This document shows positions 32,962 through 42,814 of a stretch of DNA of 64,000 nucleotides, piece after piece. Source of the stretch: Dokdonia donghaensis DSW-1 (lineage in GTDB: Bacteria > Bacteroidota > Bacteroidia > Flavobacteriales > Flavobacteriaceae); NCBI RefSeq assembly GCF_001653755.1, contig NZ_CP015125.1, positions 2,365,501-2,429,500 of the forward strand, given 5' to 3'. How positions within the stretch are numbered: position 1 is the first letter of the stretch; every line of letters begins with the position of its first letter. The notes under the pieces are model-generated. The model did no database searches. It saw only the letters and a program-made list of their open reading frames with translations, and had not been told where the DNA came from. The translations under genes were made by a program, and so were the position numbers.

Positions 32962-35289
32962 ATGCGACACTTTATAGTTTTTTGCTTTCTTATTATATCT
33001 ACAAGTCTCATAGCACAAAACGTGGTGGTAGATAGTCAAACATATACTCCACAGCAATTAATAGAAGATATTCTCATAGATAGTAACTGTATCTCAAACA
33101 TACAGGTCACAAACGTCGTAGGAGGAGATTTTGGAGGGCAGGAGCAGAGCTATGGCTACTTTAATGCAAACGGTAGTGACTTCCCCCTTCAAGAAGGAAT
33201 TGTTTTAAGTACCGGAAGATTGCAGAATGTGCAAGGTCCTAACACAAGTCTCAGTGATGATGATGCTCCAGACTGGCTAGGAGATGCAGATCTTGAGTTT
33301 GTACTTGATGAGCAAAATACGACTAACGCAACTATACTAGAGTTTACGTTTCAATCTACAGCATCTGAGGTGCGTTTTAGATATTTATTTGCCTCAGAAG
33401 AGTATCAAGAAGGTAATCCTAATACGTGTAATTTTTCAGATTTATTTGGTTTCCTCATTAGGCAAGAAGGTGAGCAGGGATATGAAAATATTGCCTTAGT
33501 TCCAGACACAACTACCCCTGTAAAGGTTACAACCGTACATCCAGAAATACCTAATGGCTGTCCTGGCATAAACGAGTTTTATTTTGAAAGCTTTAATGGT
33601 AACACAGCACCCATTAACTTTAATGGGCAAACCAAAGTAATTGAAGCAAAAGCAATTATACAGCCTAATGTAAACTATCAAGTTAAGCTAGTAATAGCAG
33701 ATGAGCAAAACTTTAGATTTGACTCTGCTGTCTTTTTAGAGGCTGGAAGTTTTCAGTTAGGTACAGATTTAGGTCCAGATAGAACTGTAGCGGGTGGTAA
33801 TCCCATTTGCGGTGCAGGAGCAACCACACTTGTAGTAAACGAACCTCTTGCAACAGCATTTATGTGGCAACGTGACGGTATACCATTATCAGAAACTTCT
33901 AATGAACTTATCGCTAACCAAGATGGATTCTATACTGTAGGGATCACGCTTGATAATGGTTGTGAAGCCTTTGGAGAAGTCACAATAGAGTTTGCTCAAA
34001 ATCCTACCGTATCTAATAGTACGTTACAGCAATGTGATGCAAATGGAGACGGCTTATCGCAGTATAACTTATTTGACGCATTAGATGACGTAACAGTAAA
34101 CGATAGTAGCCTTGTCATAACTGGGTTTTATAACAACCTTTCTGATGCCGAAAGTGAAGAAAATGTAATTACAAATCCTAATATATTTCAAAATACACAA
34201 GTAAATCAGGTTGTATATGCACGAGTTGCTTCACAAGCAGGATGCAGCGCTATTGCTAGCGTACAGCTTGCTACGGGTAACGAGACACTAGTGCTAGACG
34301 CCTTAGAGGTGTGCGATATCGATGGAATTATAGATGGCTTTACAGAGATTAGTCTTGCATCACTCACAATGCAGGTACAAGACCAAATACCTACTGGAGC
34401 CACTGTAAGCTTTTATGAAACTGAGGAGAATGCTTTTATTCAACAAGGAGCGCTTACTAATTCATTTATAAACACAGAGGCCTTTGGTCAGACTATTTAC
34501 GTGCGAGTTAATGAGGGCGGTCAATGCCTATCTATTACCTCGGTAGCTATAAATATCCTCAACCCGCCCGTAATGACAGATAATGAGAGTGTAATATACT
34601 GTGCTAACAATTTCCCAGGTACTATAACCCTAAATGCTGGTGTGATAAGTACTCCTGTAAATCTACAATACAGCTGGGATTATAATGGCACCGTTCTACC
34701 TCTTAATACAGAGACTATAACTATAAACGAAGTAGGAACTTATACAGCGACTGCCATAAATTCTAGTGGATGTGAGGCGACGAGAACGATTACGGTGACT
34801 CCATCTGGGCCAGCTACTATTACTAATGTTAACACACAAGATGGAGGTGAGAATAATACAATTACTGTAGAGGTAGAAGGTACAGGCGTTTATGAGTATG
34901 CTCTTGGAAATATCTTTGGTCCATATCAAGAATCACCTACTTTTCAAAACGTGCCCGCAGGTCTTTACAACCTCTTTGTTCGTGATGTAAACGGTTGCGG
35001 TATAACTGTAAAAGAGGTCTCTGTTATAGGTTTTCCTACCTATTTTACGCCTAACGGTGATGGTATAAATGATACTTGGAAACTTAAAGGCGCCGGGCAA
35101 GACACCAGTACCACAGTTCGTTTCTTTATTTTCGATCGCTATGGGAAGTCTATGTATCAATCACGTGCAATGGGTAATGGCTGGAATGGAATTTACAATG
35201 GAGTTGAACTTCCACCAGATGATTACTGGTATTTAGTGGAGCTTGAGGATGGTCGTGTCTTTAGAGGTCACTTCTCATTATTGAGATAA
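32962..35289 (+). CDS. Choice-of-anchor L domain protein with type B T9SS sorting domain
   Basis: An exported 775-residue surface protein. The start is the ATG at 32962-32964, giving signal peptide MRHFIVFCFLIISTSLIAQ. The choice-of-anchor L domain spans roughly the first 230 residues (QTYTPQQLIEDILI, EGIVLSTGR, FRYLFASEEYQEG). Then come Ig-like modules with paired Cys. The end, from YFTPNGDGINDTWKLKG to GHFSLLR, is the gliding-motility-associated type B C-terminal domain (CHU_C) that is exported by T9SS. It is probably an adhesin. It stands alone between terminators and the tamB operon. Confidence 0.9.
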   Translation: MRHFIVFCFLIISTSLIAQNVVVDSQTYTPQQLIEDILIDSNCISNIQVTNVVGGDFGGQEQSYGYFNANGSDFPLQEGIVLSTGRLQNVQGPNTSLSDDDAPDWLGDADLEFVLDEQNTTNATILEFTFQSTASEVRFRYLFASEEYQEGNPNTCNFSDLFGFLIRQEGEQGYENIALVPDTTTPVKVTTVHPEIPNGCPGINEFYFESFNGNTAPINFNGQTKVIEAKAIIQPNVNYQVKLVIADEQNFRFDSAVFLEAGSFQLGTDLGPDRTVAGGNPICGAGATTLVVNEPLATAFMWQRDGIPLSETSNELIANQDGFYTVGITLDNGCEAFGEVTIEFAQNPTVSNSTLQQCDANGDGLSQYNLFDALDDVTVNDSSLVITGFYNNLSDAESEENVITNPNIFQNTQVNQVVYARVASQAGCSAIASVQLATGNETLVLDALEVCDIDGIIDGFTEISLASLTMQVQDQIPTGATVSFYETEENAFIQQGALTNSFINTEAFGQTIYVRVNEGGQCLSITSVAINILNPPVMTDNESVIYCANNFPGTITLNAGVISTPVNLQYSWDYNGTVLPLNTETITINEVGTYTATAINSSGCEATRTITVTPSGPATITNVNTQDGGENNTITVEVEGTGVYEYALGNIFGPYQESPTFQNVPAGLYNLFVRDVNGCGITVKEVSVIGFPTYFTPNGDGINDTWKLKGAGQDTSTTVRFFIFDRYGKSMYQSRAMGNGWNGIYNGVELPPDDYWYLVELEDGRVFRGHFSLLR

Positions 35290-35303
35290 TTGAGATGGTA
35301 TTC

Positions 35304-35319
35304 CGCTTTCGCGAAAGCG
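35304..35319. repeat. Dispersed palindrome copy 10 (CGCTTTCGCGAAAGCG)
   Basis: A perfect palindrome 14 bases after the stop of the anchor-L gene. It could double as a weak terminator there, but the family occurs inside genes too. Confidence 0.9.
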
Positions 35320-35443
35320 TAAATCACCTTTTTATTTAACACCCTTTTAGATTGCTAGCCCTCGTTTTAACAATACTTTACAGCGGCAAATTATGTTAAA
35401 ATGAGCAAACGGCGTTAATTTGTTAAAAAATTGATGCCCTCTG

Positions 35444-38400
35444 GTGACAAACCCTGAAAACAAAGCCCCACAAACATTAAAACCTAAAAGAAAATTTAGG
35501 TGGCTACGCATTATAGCACGTATATTACTCGTGCTTCTTATACTCATTATATTCCTTCTTTTATTTATAAGAAGTGAGTGGGGACAAAACATTGTTGTTT
35601 CTAAAGCAGTCAGTTATTTTTCTGAAAAAACGCAAACTAAGGTTGAGCTTGAAAGGGCTTTTATAACCTTTGACGGAGATATTGCTATCCAAGGCCTATA
35701 TCTCGAAGATAAGCAAGGCGACACGCTAGTATACAGTAGGTCTCTAGAAGCGGATATTCCTTTGTGGCCCATCATAAATGGTACTGGCATAGGCATAGAA
35801 AATGCACAATGGGAAGGTGTACGAGCAAATATTATTAGAAAAGATACAATAAGCGGATTCAACTTTGATTTTATTGCAGCTGCTTTTGCAACTCCACCAT
35901 CTCAACAAACAGATACAACTAGTACGGCACCAGTTGATCTTATTATAGGTGATCTAGATCTGAAAGATTTTGACGTAGTGTATAACGATGTTGTTACGGG
36001 TATAGATAGTAGGTACACTTTTAAAGAGCTACGCATATCACCAGATACAGTAAACCTGGACGAGATGAGATTTACTGCCACTGAGGGGTATATAGAAAAT
36101 GCTAAGATTAAGATTAATCAGGTACCAGTACCCTCAGACCCAGATACCGAAGAAATACCACTACCATACTTAGCTTTTAACAAGCTTACCCTAAAAGACG
36201 TAAGCGGAAACTATACAGGTGAGGAGGCAGGCGTGTCTTTTGATTTTGACTTTAAAGAGTTTGAAACAAGTATTCCCAAAGCAGATTTTAACAGCTTTGT
36301 CATTTCGATAAATGACATTGTAATAAAGGATAGCGCGATAGGTATTGATATGTCTAGTACTACCGCATCACAAGTACCTGTTGAATCTAGCAATTCGCTA
36401 TTTCCAGACTATAATATTACAGTAAATAAGGCTAGCGTAACTAATACAAGTATACGATATACCGTAAATGGTGCGGTAGCTACAAAAGGCGTTTTTAATC
36501 CCGAAGCGGTGTTTCTTTCTAATGTGAATCTAGAAGGTACAAATACTTATCTAAAAGATTTTGTGGCGGGTGGTAACGTAAAAAGTCTTTCTGGAAGAGA
36601 AGTCTCTGGTATCAATATCAAATCAGTTTCTACAAATTTTCTTGTTTCTGATACAGATTTACAGCTTGAAAATATGAATGCGGCTATCAACTCAAACTCA
36701 CTGAGAGGAGATATCGTGATGAGTTACCCTTCACTAAATAATATAGCGACACAACCAGAAGATGTACGATTAGACATCAACATTACAGATGTTAAAGTAG
36801 AGCTGGGTGATTTATTTTTATTCCAACCATCTCTAAGAACTAATACGTATTTACAGACAGTAAGTAAAAATCGCATTGCTGGGGCGATAACGGCATCAGG
36901 GACGCTAGCAGATTTGACTGTTCCTAATCTTGCTTTGAGCTGGTCTAACACTAATTTAAAGGCAAATGGTAACCTTAAGAATATAAATAACATAGAGAGC
37001 TTATATTTTAATCTACCTAACATTAATGCTTCTACTAGCAAGAAAGATATATCAAAATTTATAGCAACAGATTCTTTGAGTATGAATCTTCCGCAAGACA
37101 TAAAGCTAGTAGCTGCCGCGAAAGGTACCCTTACAGACATTACGACTACTGCAAGCCTTACGACTACACAAGGTCTCGCAACCATAGATGGTACTTTCAA
37201 AAATGATAATACCATTGCTTTTAACACCACACTGGCAATAGAAGAGTATAACCTAGGTGAGCTTCTTCAAAACAATAGCTTAGGGAACCTCAATCTCACA
37301 CTCAAAGGGCAGGGCTCAGGCACTTCATTAAACACGCTTGATGCAACTATAGAAGCTACTGTAGCTTCATTTTTATACAATGACTATGCTATAAAAGACC
37401 TAACGATTACCAGTAAGATAAAAGATGGTGAGGGCGCTATTACATCAAGCTACAAAGACACTAATCTTAATACAAACCTTACAGGCCTTGTAGTGCTCGA
37501 CACAATTGCACCAGCAGCAACGATTAATCTCGATGTCATAGGAGCAGATTTACAAGCACTTGGGTTAATGCAGCGCGATGTGCGCACAGGTTTTAAACTT
37601 ACCAGTACTTTTAAAGGGAGTACCGCGAGTTATGATGTAACAGCAGTAATGGATGATGGTGTAATTGTTTATGATGACCGTACATATTTAATAGGTAATC
37701 TAGAAGGATCTGCGCGTGTACGCCCAGATAGTACTTCTGTACAATTTGACAACAAGATATTGAACCTTGATTTAAGATCTAACGCTGACCCAGCGAAGAT
37801 AGCAACAGCCTTACAAAATCACGTAAACAGCTATTTTTACAGAGATGCTATTATAAAAGATACCATTACAAACCCAGTAAATGTTGTTCTTAAAGGAAAG
37901 GTGAGACAATCACCCTTACTCAATGAGGTTTTTCTAGTAAATATGAAAGATCTAGACACGATTGCTGTTGACCTTGATTTTAGTGAGGCTACCCGAAAAC
38001 TAGATGCCTCGATAAAAGCACCACACATTAATTATGCAGGTAATGAGTTGGATAGCCTCTCATTTAGTATGAACACAGACCGAGATGCATTTACCTTTGA
38101 TTTAGGTTTTGACGGCCTAACTGCAGGGCCTATCGCTATACAAGAAACACGTATAAAGGGTAATCAAACTAACAATGAGCTTTCACTAGATTTTCTTGCC
38201 TATGCAAATGATGAAAAACTCATACAAGTACAGTCAGACATTACGGGGAGTAGGGAGCGATTACGTTTTCACGTAAGTGAAGACAGTCTTATTTTCAATA
38301 AAAAAGATTGGAAAACTCCGTCGAGTAATGAAGTTCTTATTACAGATGGGAAATTGGCTTTTAATGATTTTCGCTTTACGCGAAAGTTGCAATCTGTCGA

Positions 38401-40486
38401 ATTTACAGACAAACTTCCTACCATTGAAAAGGATCACATAGCTATCGATTTTCAGAATTTTAAAATAAGTGAGTTTCTTGCATATCTCAATCCAGATGAA
38501 AAACTTGCTAGTGGTAACCTTAATGGAGATTTTGTACTAGAAGAACCCTTTGGTGACATAGGTTTTCTGGCAGATATATATGTTGAAAAGCTACGAGTAC
38601 TAGAAGAAGATCTAGGTATTTTAGAACTTACAGGTAGATCTATTAATGGTAATAAATACGACTTTAGCCTTGATGTATCAGAAGGAGTGGCAGATCTAGA
38701 ACTCACTGGTGATTATATTGCAGATATAGATGGAGCTACCATCAATATGGATCTAGATATTAACGAACTAAAAATGGAGGCCGTAGATGGCTTTTCTCTT
38801 GGTGAATTAAATAATGGATCTGGTACGCTCAATGGTAATTTTAAAATGAACGGGAAGCTTGTTGATCTGGAATACCAAGGGTTCTTACGTTTTACTAATG
38901 CAGGATTTACTGTTACTAAGCTTAATGCACCATTTACTTTACTTAAAGAAACTGTTTCTATAGATAATGAGGGCATCTCAATGTCAAATTTTACCATACG
39001 TGATGATAAGGACAATAAACTTACAGTAGATGGTCTAGTGGGTACGGAGAGCTTCATTAACCCGACATTTGATTTAAAAGTCGTTGCAGACGATTTTCAA
39101 GCGCTTAATGCAGAGCAAGGCGATAACGACTTTGTATACGGGACAGCGGTTTTTGACGCTACTGCCTCCATCACCGGTGATTTACAAATCCCCATAATAG
39201 ATCTTGACGCTACAGTGGGCGGTAGTACAGATATCACCTACATTATGCCTACAGCAGCGGCAAACATAGAGTCTAGTGATGGTATTGTAGTTTTTGTTAA
39301 TAGAGAAAATCCAGACGCCATTCTCACACGCACCGAAGAAGAAACAGGAACAATTACAGGTTTTGATATAAAATCACTACTTAAAGTAAATAGAGATGCA
39401 CAAGTAACCATACTTATAGATGAAGAGACAGGTGATAATCTAAAGGTAAATGGTGATGCAGATTTAAATTTCACACTACAACCCAATGGGCGTATGAATC
39501 TAACAGGGGTGTTCGACGTGGCTGGTGGGCAGTATGAGATGAACTTATATAACCTAGTTAACCGCACATTTACGCTTGACCCAAGCAGCCGAGTATCTTG
39601 GTCTGGAGATCCTTTTGACGCAAAACTTGATGTGCGTGCCGTATATTCGGTTGATGCTTCTGCGGCGCCACTTATGGCTATTACAAGTACTAGTGATGAT
39701 CCCGCAGCTCAGTCACAATACAGGCAGCAATTGCCGTTTTTAGTCTACCTAAATATAGACGGGGACCTACTTAGTCCAGAGATAAACTTTGCATTAGACC
39801 TGCCAGAAGATGAGCAAGGTGCACTAGGAGGTGAAGTATACAGTCGCGTACAACAAGTTAATCAACAAACTGGAGAGTTAAACAGACAGGTCTTTTCACT
39901 CTTAGTGCTTAATAGATTTTACCCTGACTCTAACTCAGATGGGAGTCAGGGAGGGTTTGCTAGTATTGCTAGAGATAACCTTAATGATGCCTTGTCTGAT
40001 CAGCTTAATATTTTTTCTGATAAATTATTAGGCAACACAGGGTTCCAGTTGGATTTTGGACTCGATACGTTTACAGACTACCAAGGCACAACTCCACAAG
40101 AACGCACGCAGTTGGATATTGCTGCACAACGTAAATTCTTTAATGATAAACTTACCGTACGTGTGGGGAGTAGTGTAGACGTGGCGGGCGAGAGTGCAAG
40201 TGGCGATGCCACACCGCTTATAGGTAATGTGAGTCTAGAGTATGAACTTACTAAAGATGGACAGTATCGTCTCAAAGGCTTTAGACGTAGTGAGTTTGAA
40301 AACGTGATAGATGGACAGACCATTGTAAGCGGGATCTCGCTCATATTCCAGCAAGAGTTTAATAAATTTAGTCAGTTGTGGAGTGCTATCTTGAGAAAGA
40401 AACAACAGCAACTCCTTCAAGAAGAAGAGCAAAAGGAAGAACTCAAACCTTCCCAAGAAAATAGAAAAACTAATAAGATAGATTAA
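35444..40486 (+). CDS. tamB: Translocation and assembly module protein TamB
   Basis: A very large (1,680-residue) inner-membrane-anchored protein spanning the periplasm as a beta-groove; TamB/AsmA-like proteins carry lipids or assist outer-membrane protein assembly. One N-terminal membrane helix (IIARILLVLLILIIFLLLF) is followed by long beta-rich repeats. The C-terminal DUF490 domain is recognisable (NIFSDKLLGNTGFQLDFGLD, TQLDIAAQRKFFNDKLTVRVG). Translation begins at a GTG; an in-frame stop at 35432 excludes anything longer. The tamL gene begins 4 bases after its stop, so the pair forms an operon. Confidence 0.93.
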   Translation: MTNPENKAPQTLKPKRKFRWLRIIARILLVLLILIIFLLLFIRSEWGQNIVVSKAVSYFSEKTQTKVELERAFITFDGDIAIQGLYLEDKQGDTLVYSRSLEADIPLWPIINGTGIGIENAQWEGVRANIIRKDTISGFNFDFIAAAFATPPSQQTDTTSTAPVDLIIGDLDLKDFDVVYNDVVTGIDSRYTFKELRISPDTVNLDEMRFTATEGYIENAKIKINQVPVPSDPDTEEIPLPYLAFNKLTLKDVSGNYTGEEAGVSFDFDFKEFETSIPKADFNSFVISINDIVIKDSAIGIDMSSTTASQVPVESSNSLFPDYNITVNKASVTNTSIRYTVNGAVATKGVFNPEAVFLSNVNLEGTNTYLKDFVAGGNVKSLSGREVSGINIKSVSTNFLVSDTDLQLENMNAAINSNSLRGDIVMSYPSLNNIATQPEDVRLDINITDVKVELGDLFLFQPSLRTNTYLQTVSKNRIAGAITASGTLADLTVPNLALSWSNTNLKANGNLKNINNIESLYFNLPNINASTSKKDISKFIATDSLSMNLPQDIKLVAAAKGTLTDITTTASLTTTQGLATIDGTFKNDNTIAFNTTLAIEEYNLGELLQNNSLGNLNLTLKGQGSGTSLNTLDATIEATVASFLYNDYAIKDLTITSKIKDGEGAITSSYKDTNLNTNLTGLVVLDTIAPAATINLDVIGADLQALGLMQRDVRTGFKLTSTFKGSTASYDVTAVMDDGVIVYDDRTYLIGNLEGSARVRPDSTSVQFDNKILNLDLRSNADPAKIATALQNHVNSYFYRDAIIKDTITNPVNVVLKGKVRQSPLLNEVFLVNMKDLDTIAVDLDFSEATRKLDASIKAPHINYAGNELDSLSFSMNTDRDAFTFDLGFDGLTAGPIAIQETRIKGNQTNNELSLDFLAYANDEKLIQVQSDITGSRERLRFHVSEDSLIFNKKDWKTPSSNEVLITDGKLAFNDFRFTRKLQSVEFTDKLPTIEKDHIAIDFQNFKISEFLAYLNPDEKLASGNLNGDFVLEEPFGDIGFLADIYVEKLRVLEEDLGILELTGRSINGNKYDFSLDVSEGVADLELTGDYIADIDGATINMDLDINELKMEAVDGFSLGELNNGSGTLNGNFKMNGKLVDLEYQGFLRFTNAGFTVTKLNAPFTLLKETVSIDNEGISMSNFTIRDDKDNKLTVDGLVGTESFINPTFDLKVVADDFQALNAEQGDNDFVYGTAVFDATASITGDLQIPIIDLDATVGGSTDITYIMPTAAANIESSDGIVVFVNRENPDAILTRTEEETGTITGFDIKSLLKVNRDAQVTILIDEETGDNLKVNGDADLNFTLQPNGRMNLTGVFDVAGGQYEMNLYNLVNRTFTLDPSSRVSWSGDPFDAKLDVRAVYSVDASAAPLMAITSTSDDPAAQSQYRQQLPFLVYLNIDGDLLSPEINFALDLPEDEQGALGGEVYSRVQQVNQQTGELNRQVFSLLVLNRFYPDSNSDGSQGGFASIARDNLNDALSDQLNIFSDKLLGNTGFQLDFGLDTFTDYQGTTPQERTQLDIAAQRKFFNDKLTVRVGSSVDVAGESASGDATPLIGNVSLEYELTKDGQYRLKGFRRSEFENVIDGQTIVSGISLIFQQEFNKFSQLWSAILRKKQQQLLQEEEQKEELKPSQENRKTNKID

Positions 40487-40490
40487 TCAA

Positions 40491-42761
40491 GTGCAGTACC
40501 GTAAATTAATACACATAGTCCTTGTCATAGTTAGCATCAAACTCTGCTCTTGTAGTGTAGAAAAGTATATACCCGAGGGAGAACGATTATATACGGGTGG
40601 TGAGGTTATAATTAACTCAGATAGCACCATAGTTAATCAAAATTTACTCAAGGCAGAGTTAGAAAGTGTTTTAAGACCTTCTCCTAATACTAAGATTTTA
40701 GGAATGTATCCTAATTTGAGCATACATTACAAAGCACAGCGAGAAAATCCAGGCGTTATCAATAAATGGCTCAACAAGAAAATAGGAGAGGAGCCTGTGT
40801 ACCAGTCAGATGTAGAGGAGTTTGAGGTAGAGGCATTGTTGAGAAACAGACTTGAGAACCGTGGCTTCTTTTATAGTGATGTGAGTTCTCGCTTTCGCGA
40901 AAGCGAAACAAAGAAAAGAGCTTCTATAGCATATACGGTTAAGGTGCCTACACCATACCGTATGGAGACCTATCAGCTCGACACACTCTCGCCGCCTATT
41001 TATAGAGAGATGATAAGTACGGTTAAGAGTTCGCCCTTCAAAAAGGGAATGCGATATGACCTCTCAAATCTAAAACAAGAGCGCGACCGCATAGACTACA
41101 AGCTTAAGAGAAAGGGGTATTACAACTTTAACCCATCGTTTCTCATTTTTGAGATTGACACAAATCAATATAAGAACAAGCGTTTTGATATGTTCTTAAA
41201 GATTAAAAAAGATGTTCCTAACAAGGTCATTGTGCCTTACAAAGTGCAAAAAATTAATGTGTATCCTAACTATGAGCTAAAGGATACCTTACAGCAAAAT
41301 ATAGTCCGCTACGATAGTCTCAATATGATACAAAACGAGACCTATTTTAAACCCAAATATCTTGCGCCATACATTACACTTAAAGAAGGATCGCTTTATA
41401 ATCCAGATATCTCCCGCAATACAGCCAGAAGATTATCTACCATAGGGGCTTATAAATTTGTAAATATCCAGTATGAAGAAGTAGACAGCCTGCGCACAGA
41501 TAGCTTAGGGATTCTAGAGGCAAACATATATTTGTCACCTCTTAATAAAAGAGCCATAAGAGCAGAGATACAAGCAGTCACAAAGTCTAATAATTTTGCT
41601 GGGCCCGGCCTTGCACTTACCTACAGCAATCGAAACCTCTTTAAAGGGGGAGAAGTACTTAATATTACAGGCTCTGCAGGTTATGAAGTGCAAGTAGGTG
41701 GTGGCGAGTCTTTGAGCAGTATTGAGCTGGGACTTGCAAGTGAGCTTGTATTCCCTAGAGTGATTTTTCCAATTAAGATTAATACAGATTTCTTTAAATA
41801 CAACATCCCAAAAACCGTCACGGCGCTAGGTTTTGATTATTTAAACAGGTCAAAGCTATACACGCTTCTCTCTGGTAACGCAGGCTTTGGCTACACTTGG
41901 GATGCAAATAAATATGTGACGCATAAAATAAACCCTATCTCACTAAGCTACACGAGATTGTCAAACACTACAGAAGCCTTTGACGAGATACTTGCAGAAA
42001 ATCCATTTTTAGAGCAAAGTTTTGAGCAGCAATTTATCGCCGGTCTTACCTATAGTTTTACCTACAATGGGATGGTAGATACTAGTGATACACATCAAGT
42101 ATTTCTTAATACAAATATTGAGATTGCTGGTAACACCGTCAGTCTACTTGGCCAAGAAAATGAGGATACAGAAAACAACACCTTTTTAGGACTAGAATAT
42201 GCACAGTTTGCAAAGGTAGATGCAGATTTTAGGTATCATTTTAACTTTGGTAAGGAGCAAAAAATTGCCACTCGCTTATTTGTTGGTTATGGATATGCAT
42301 ATGGTAACTCAGTGATATTGCCCTTTGTAAAACAATATTATGCAGGCGGTCCATACAGCGTGCGAGCGTTCAGAATACGGTCTTTAGGGCCTGGTACGTC
42401 AACAGGTAACTCTGAGAGTGGGAGCTTTTTTGACCAGATAGGTAACATACGCCTAGAGGCAAATGCAGAGTATAGATTCCCTATCTTTAATTACCTTAAA
42501 GGTGCCTTTTTTGTAGATGCGGGTAATATCTGGAATAGCGTTGAGAACGAAGATCTACCGGGTAAAGATAAGTTTACCTCAGATTTTATAAACGAGCTTG
42601 GTATAGGTGGTGGTTTTGGGCTACGTGTAGATGTACAAGGCTTTGTAATACGTTTTGATCTCGCTGCTCCCTTCCACGATCCATCGCTTCCAGAGGGAGA
42701 ACGCTGGGATTTCAAATTTGATGAGCCTATCTTTAATTTTGCTATTGGCTATCCTTTTTAA
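40491..42761 (+). CDS. tamL: TamL: lipoprotein BamA/TamA-family outer-membrane protein
   Basis: An Omp85-type outer-membrane barrel of 756 residues that works with TamB. Unlike TamA it starts with a lipoprotein signal (IHIVLVIVSIKLCSC, lipid Cys in SCSVEKYIPEGERLYTG), the defining trait of Bacteroidetes TamL. POTRA-like repeats cover roughly residues 30-330; the D15 barrel follows, with strands such as AIRAEIQAVTKSNNF and GPGLALTYSNRNLFKGG, and the conserved lock motif VRAFRIRSLGPG. Start is GTG. The dispersed palindrome encodes RFRES inside the POTRA region. It is in an operon with tamB (4-base gap). Confidence 0.93.
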   Translation: MQYRKLIHIVLVIVSIKLCSCSVEKYIPEGERLYTGGEVIINSDSTIVNQNLLKAELESVLRPSPNTKILGMYPNLSIHYKAQRENPGVINKWLNKKIGEEPVYQSDVEEFEVEALLRNRLENRGFFYSDVSSRFRESETKKRASIAYTVKVPTPYRMETYQLDTLSPPIYREMISTVKSSPFKKGMRYDLSNLKQERDRIDYKLKRKGYYNFNPSFLIFEIDTNQYKNKRFDMFLKIKKDVPNKVIVPYKVQKINVYPNYELKDTLQQNIVRYDSLNMIQNETYFKPKYLAPYITLKEGSLYNPDISRNTARRLSTIGAYKFVNIQYEEVDSLRTDSLGILEANIYLSPLNKRAIRAEIQAVTKSNNFAGPGLALTYSNRNLFKGGEVLNITGSAGYEVQVGGGESLSSIELGLASELVFPRVIFPIKINTDFFKYNIPKTVTALGFDYLNRSKLYTLLSGNAGFGYTWDANKYVTHKINPISLSYTRLSNTTEAFDEILAENPFLEQSFEQQFIAGLTYSFTYNGMVDTSDTHQVFLNTNIEIAGNTVSLLGQENEDTENNTFLGLEYAQFAKVDADFRYHFNFGKEQKIATRLFVGYGYAYGNSVILPFVKQYYAGGPYSVRAFRIRSLGPGTSTGNSESGSFFDQIGNIRLEANAEYRFPIFNYLKGAFFVDAGNIWNSVENEDLPGKDKFTSDFINELGIGGGFGLRVDVQGFVIRFDLAAPFHDPSLPEGERWDFKFDEPIFNFAIGYPF
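40890..40905. repeat. Dispersed palindrome copy 11 (CGCTTTCGCGAAAGCG)
   Basis: A perfect palindrome inside tamL, read as RFRES. Confidence 0.9.
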
Positions 42762-42768
42762 ATAATTT

Positions 42769-42784
42769 ACGCTTTCGCGAAAGC
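42769..42784. repeat. Dispersed palindrome copy 12 (ACGCTTTCGCGAAAGC)
   Basis: A perfect 14-bp core just after the tamL stop and before the FAD oxidoreductase gene. Confidence 0.9.
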
Positions 42785-42814
42785 AAAAAAAATAACACTC
42801 ATACTACTTCATAT

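Noticed and set aside
37000..39600. Long open frames on the minus strand inside tamB
   Set aside because: They lie opposite a clear TamB protein, are Ser-rich and show no domain or start signal; they are shadows of the real gene.
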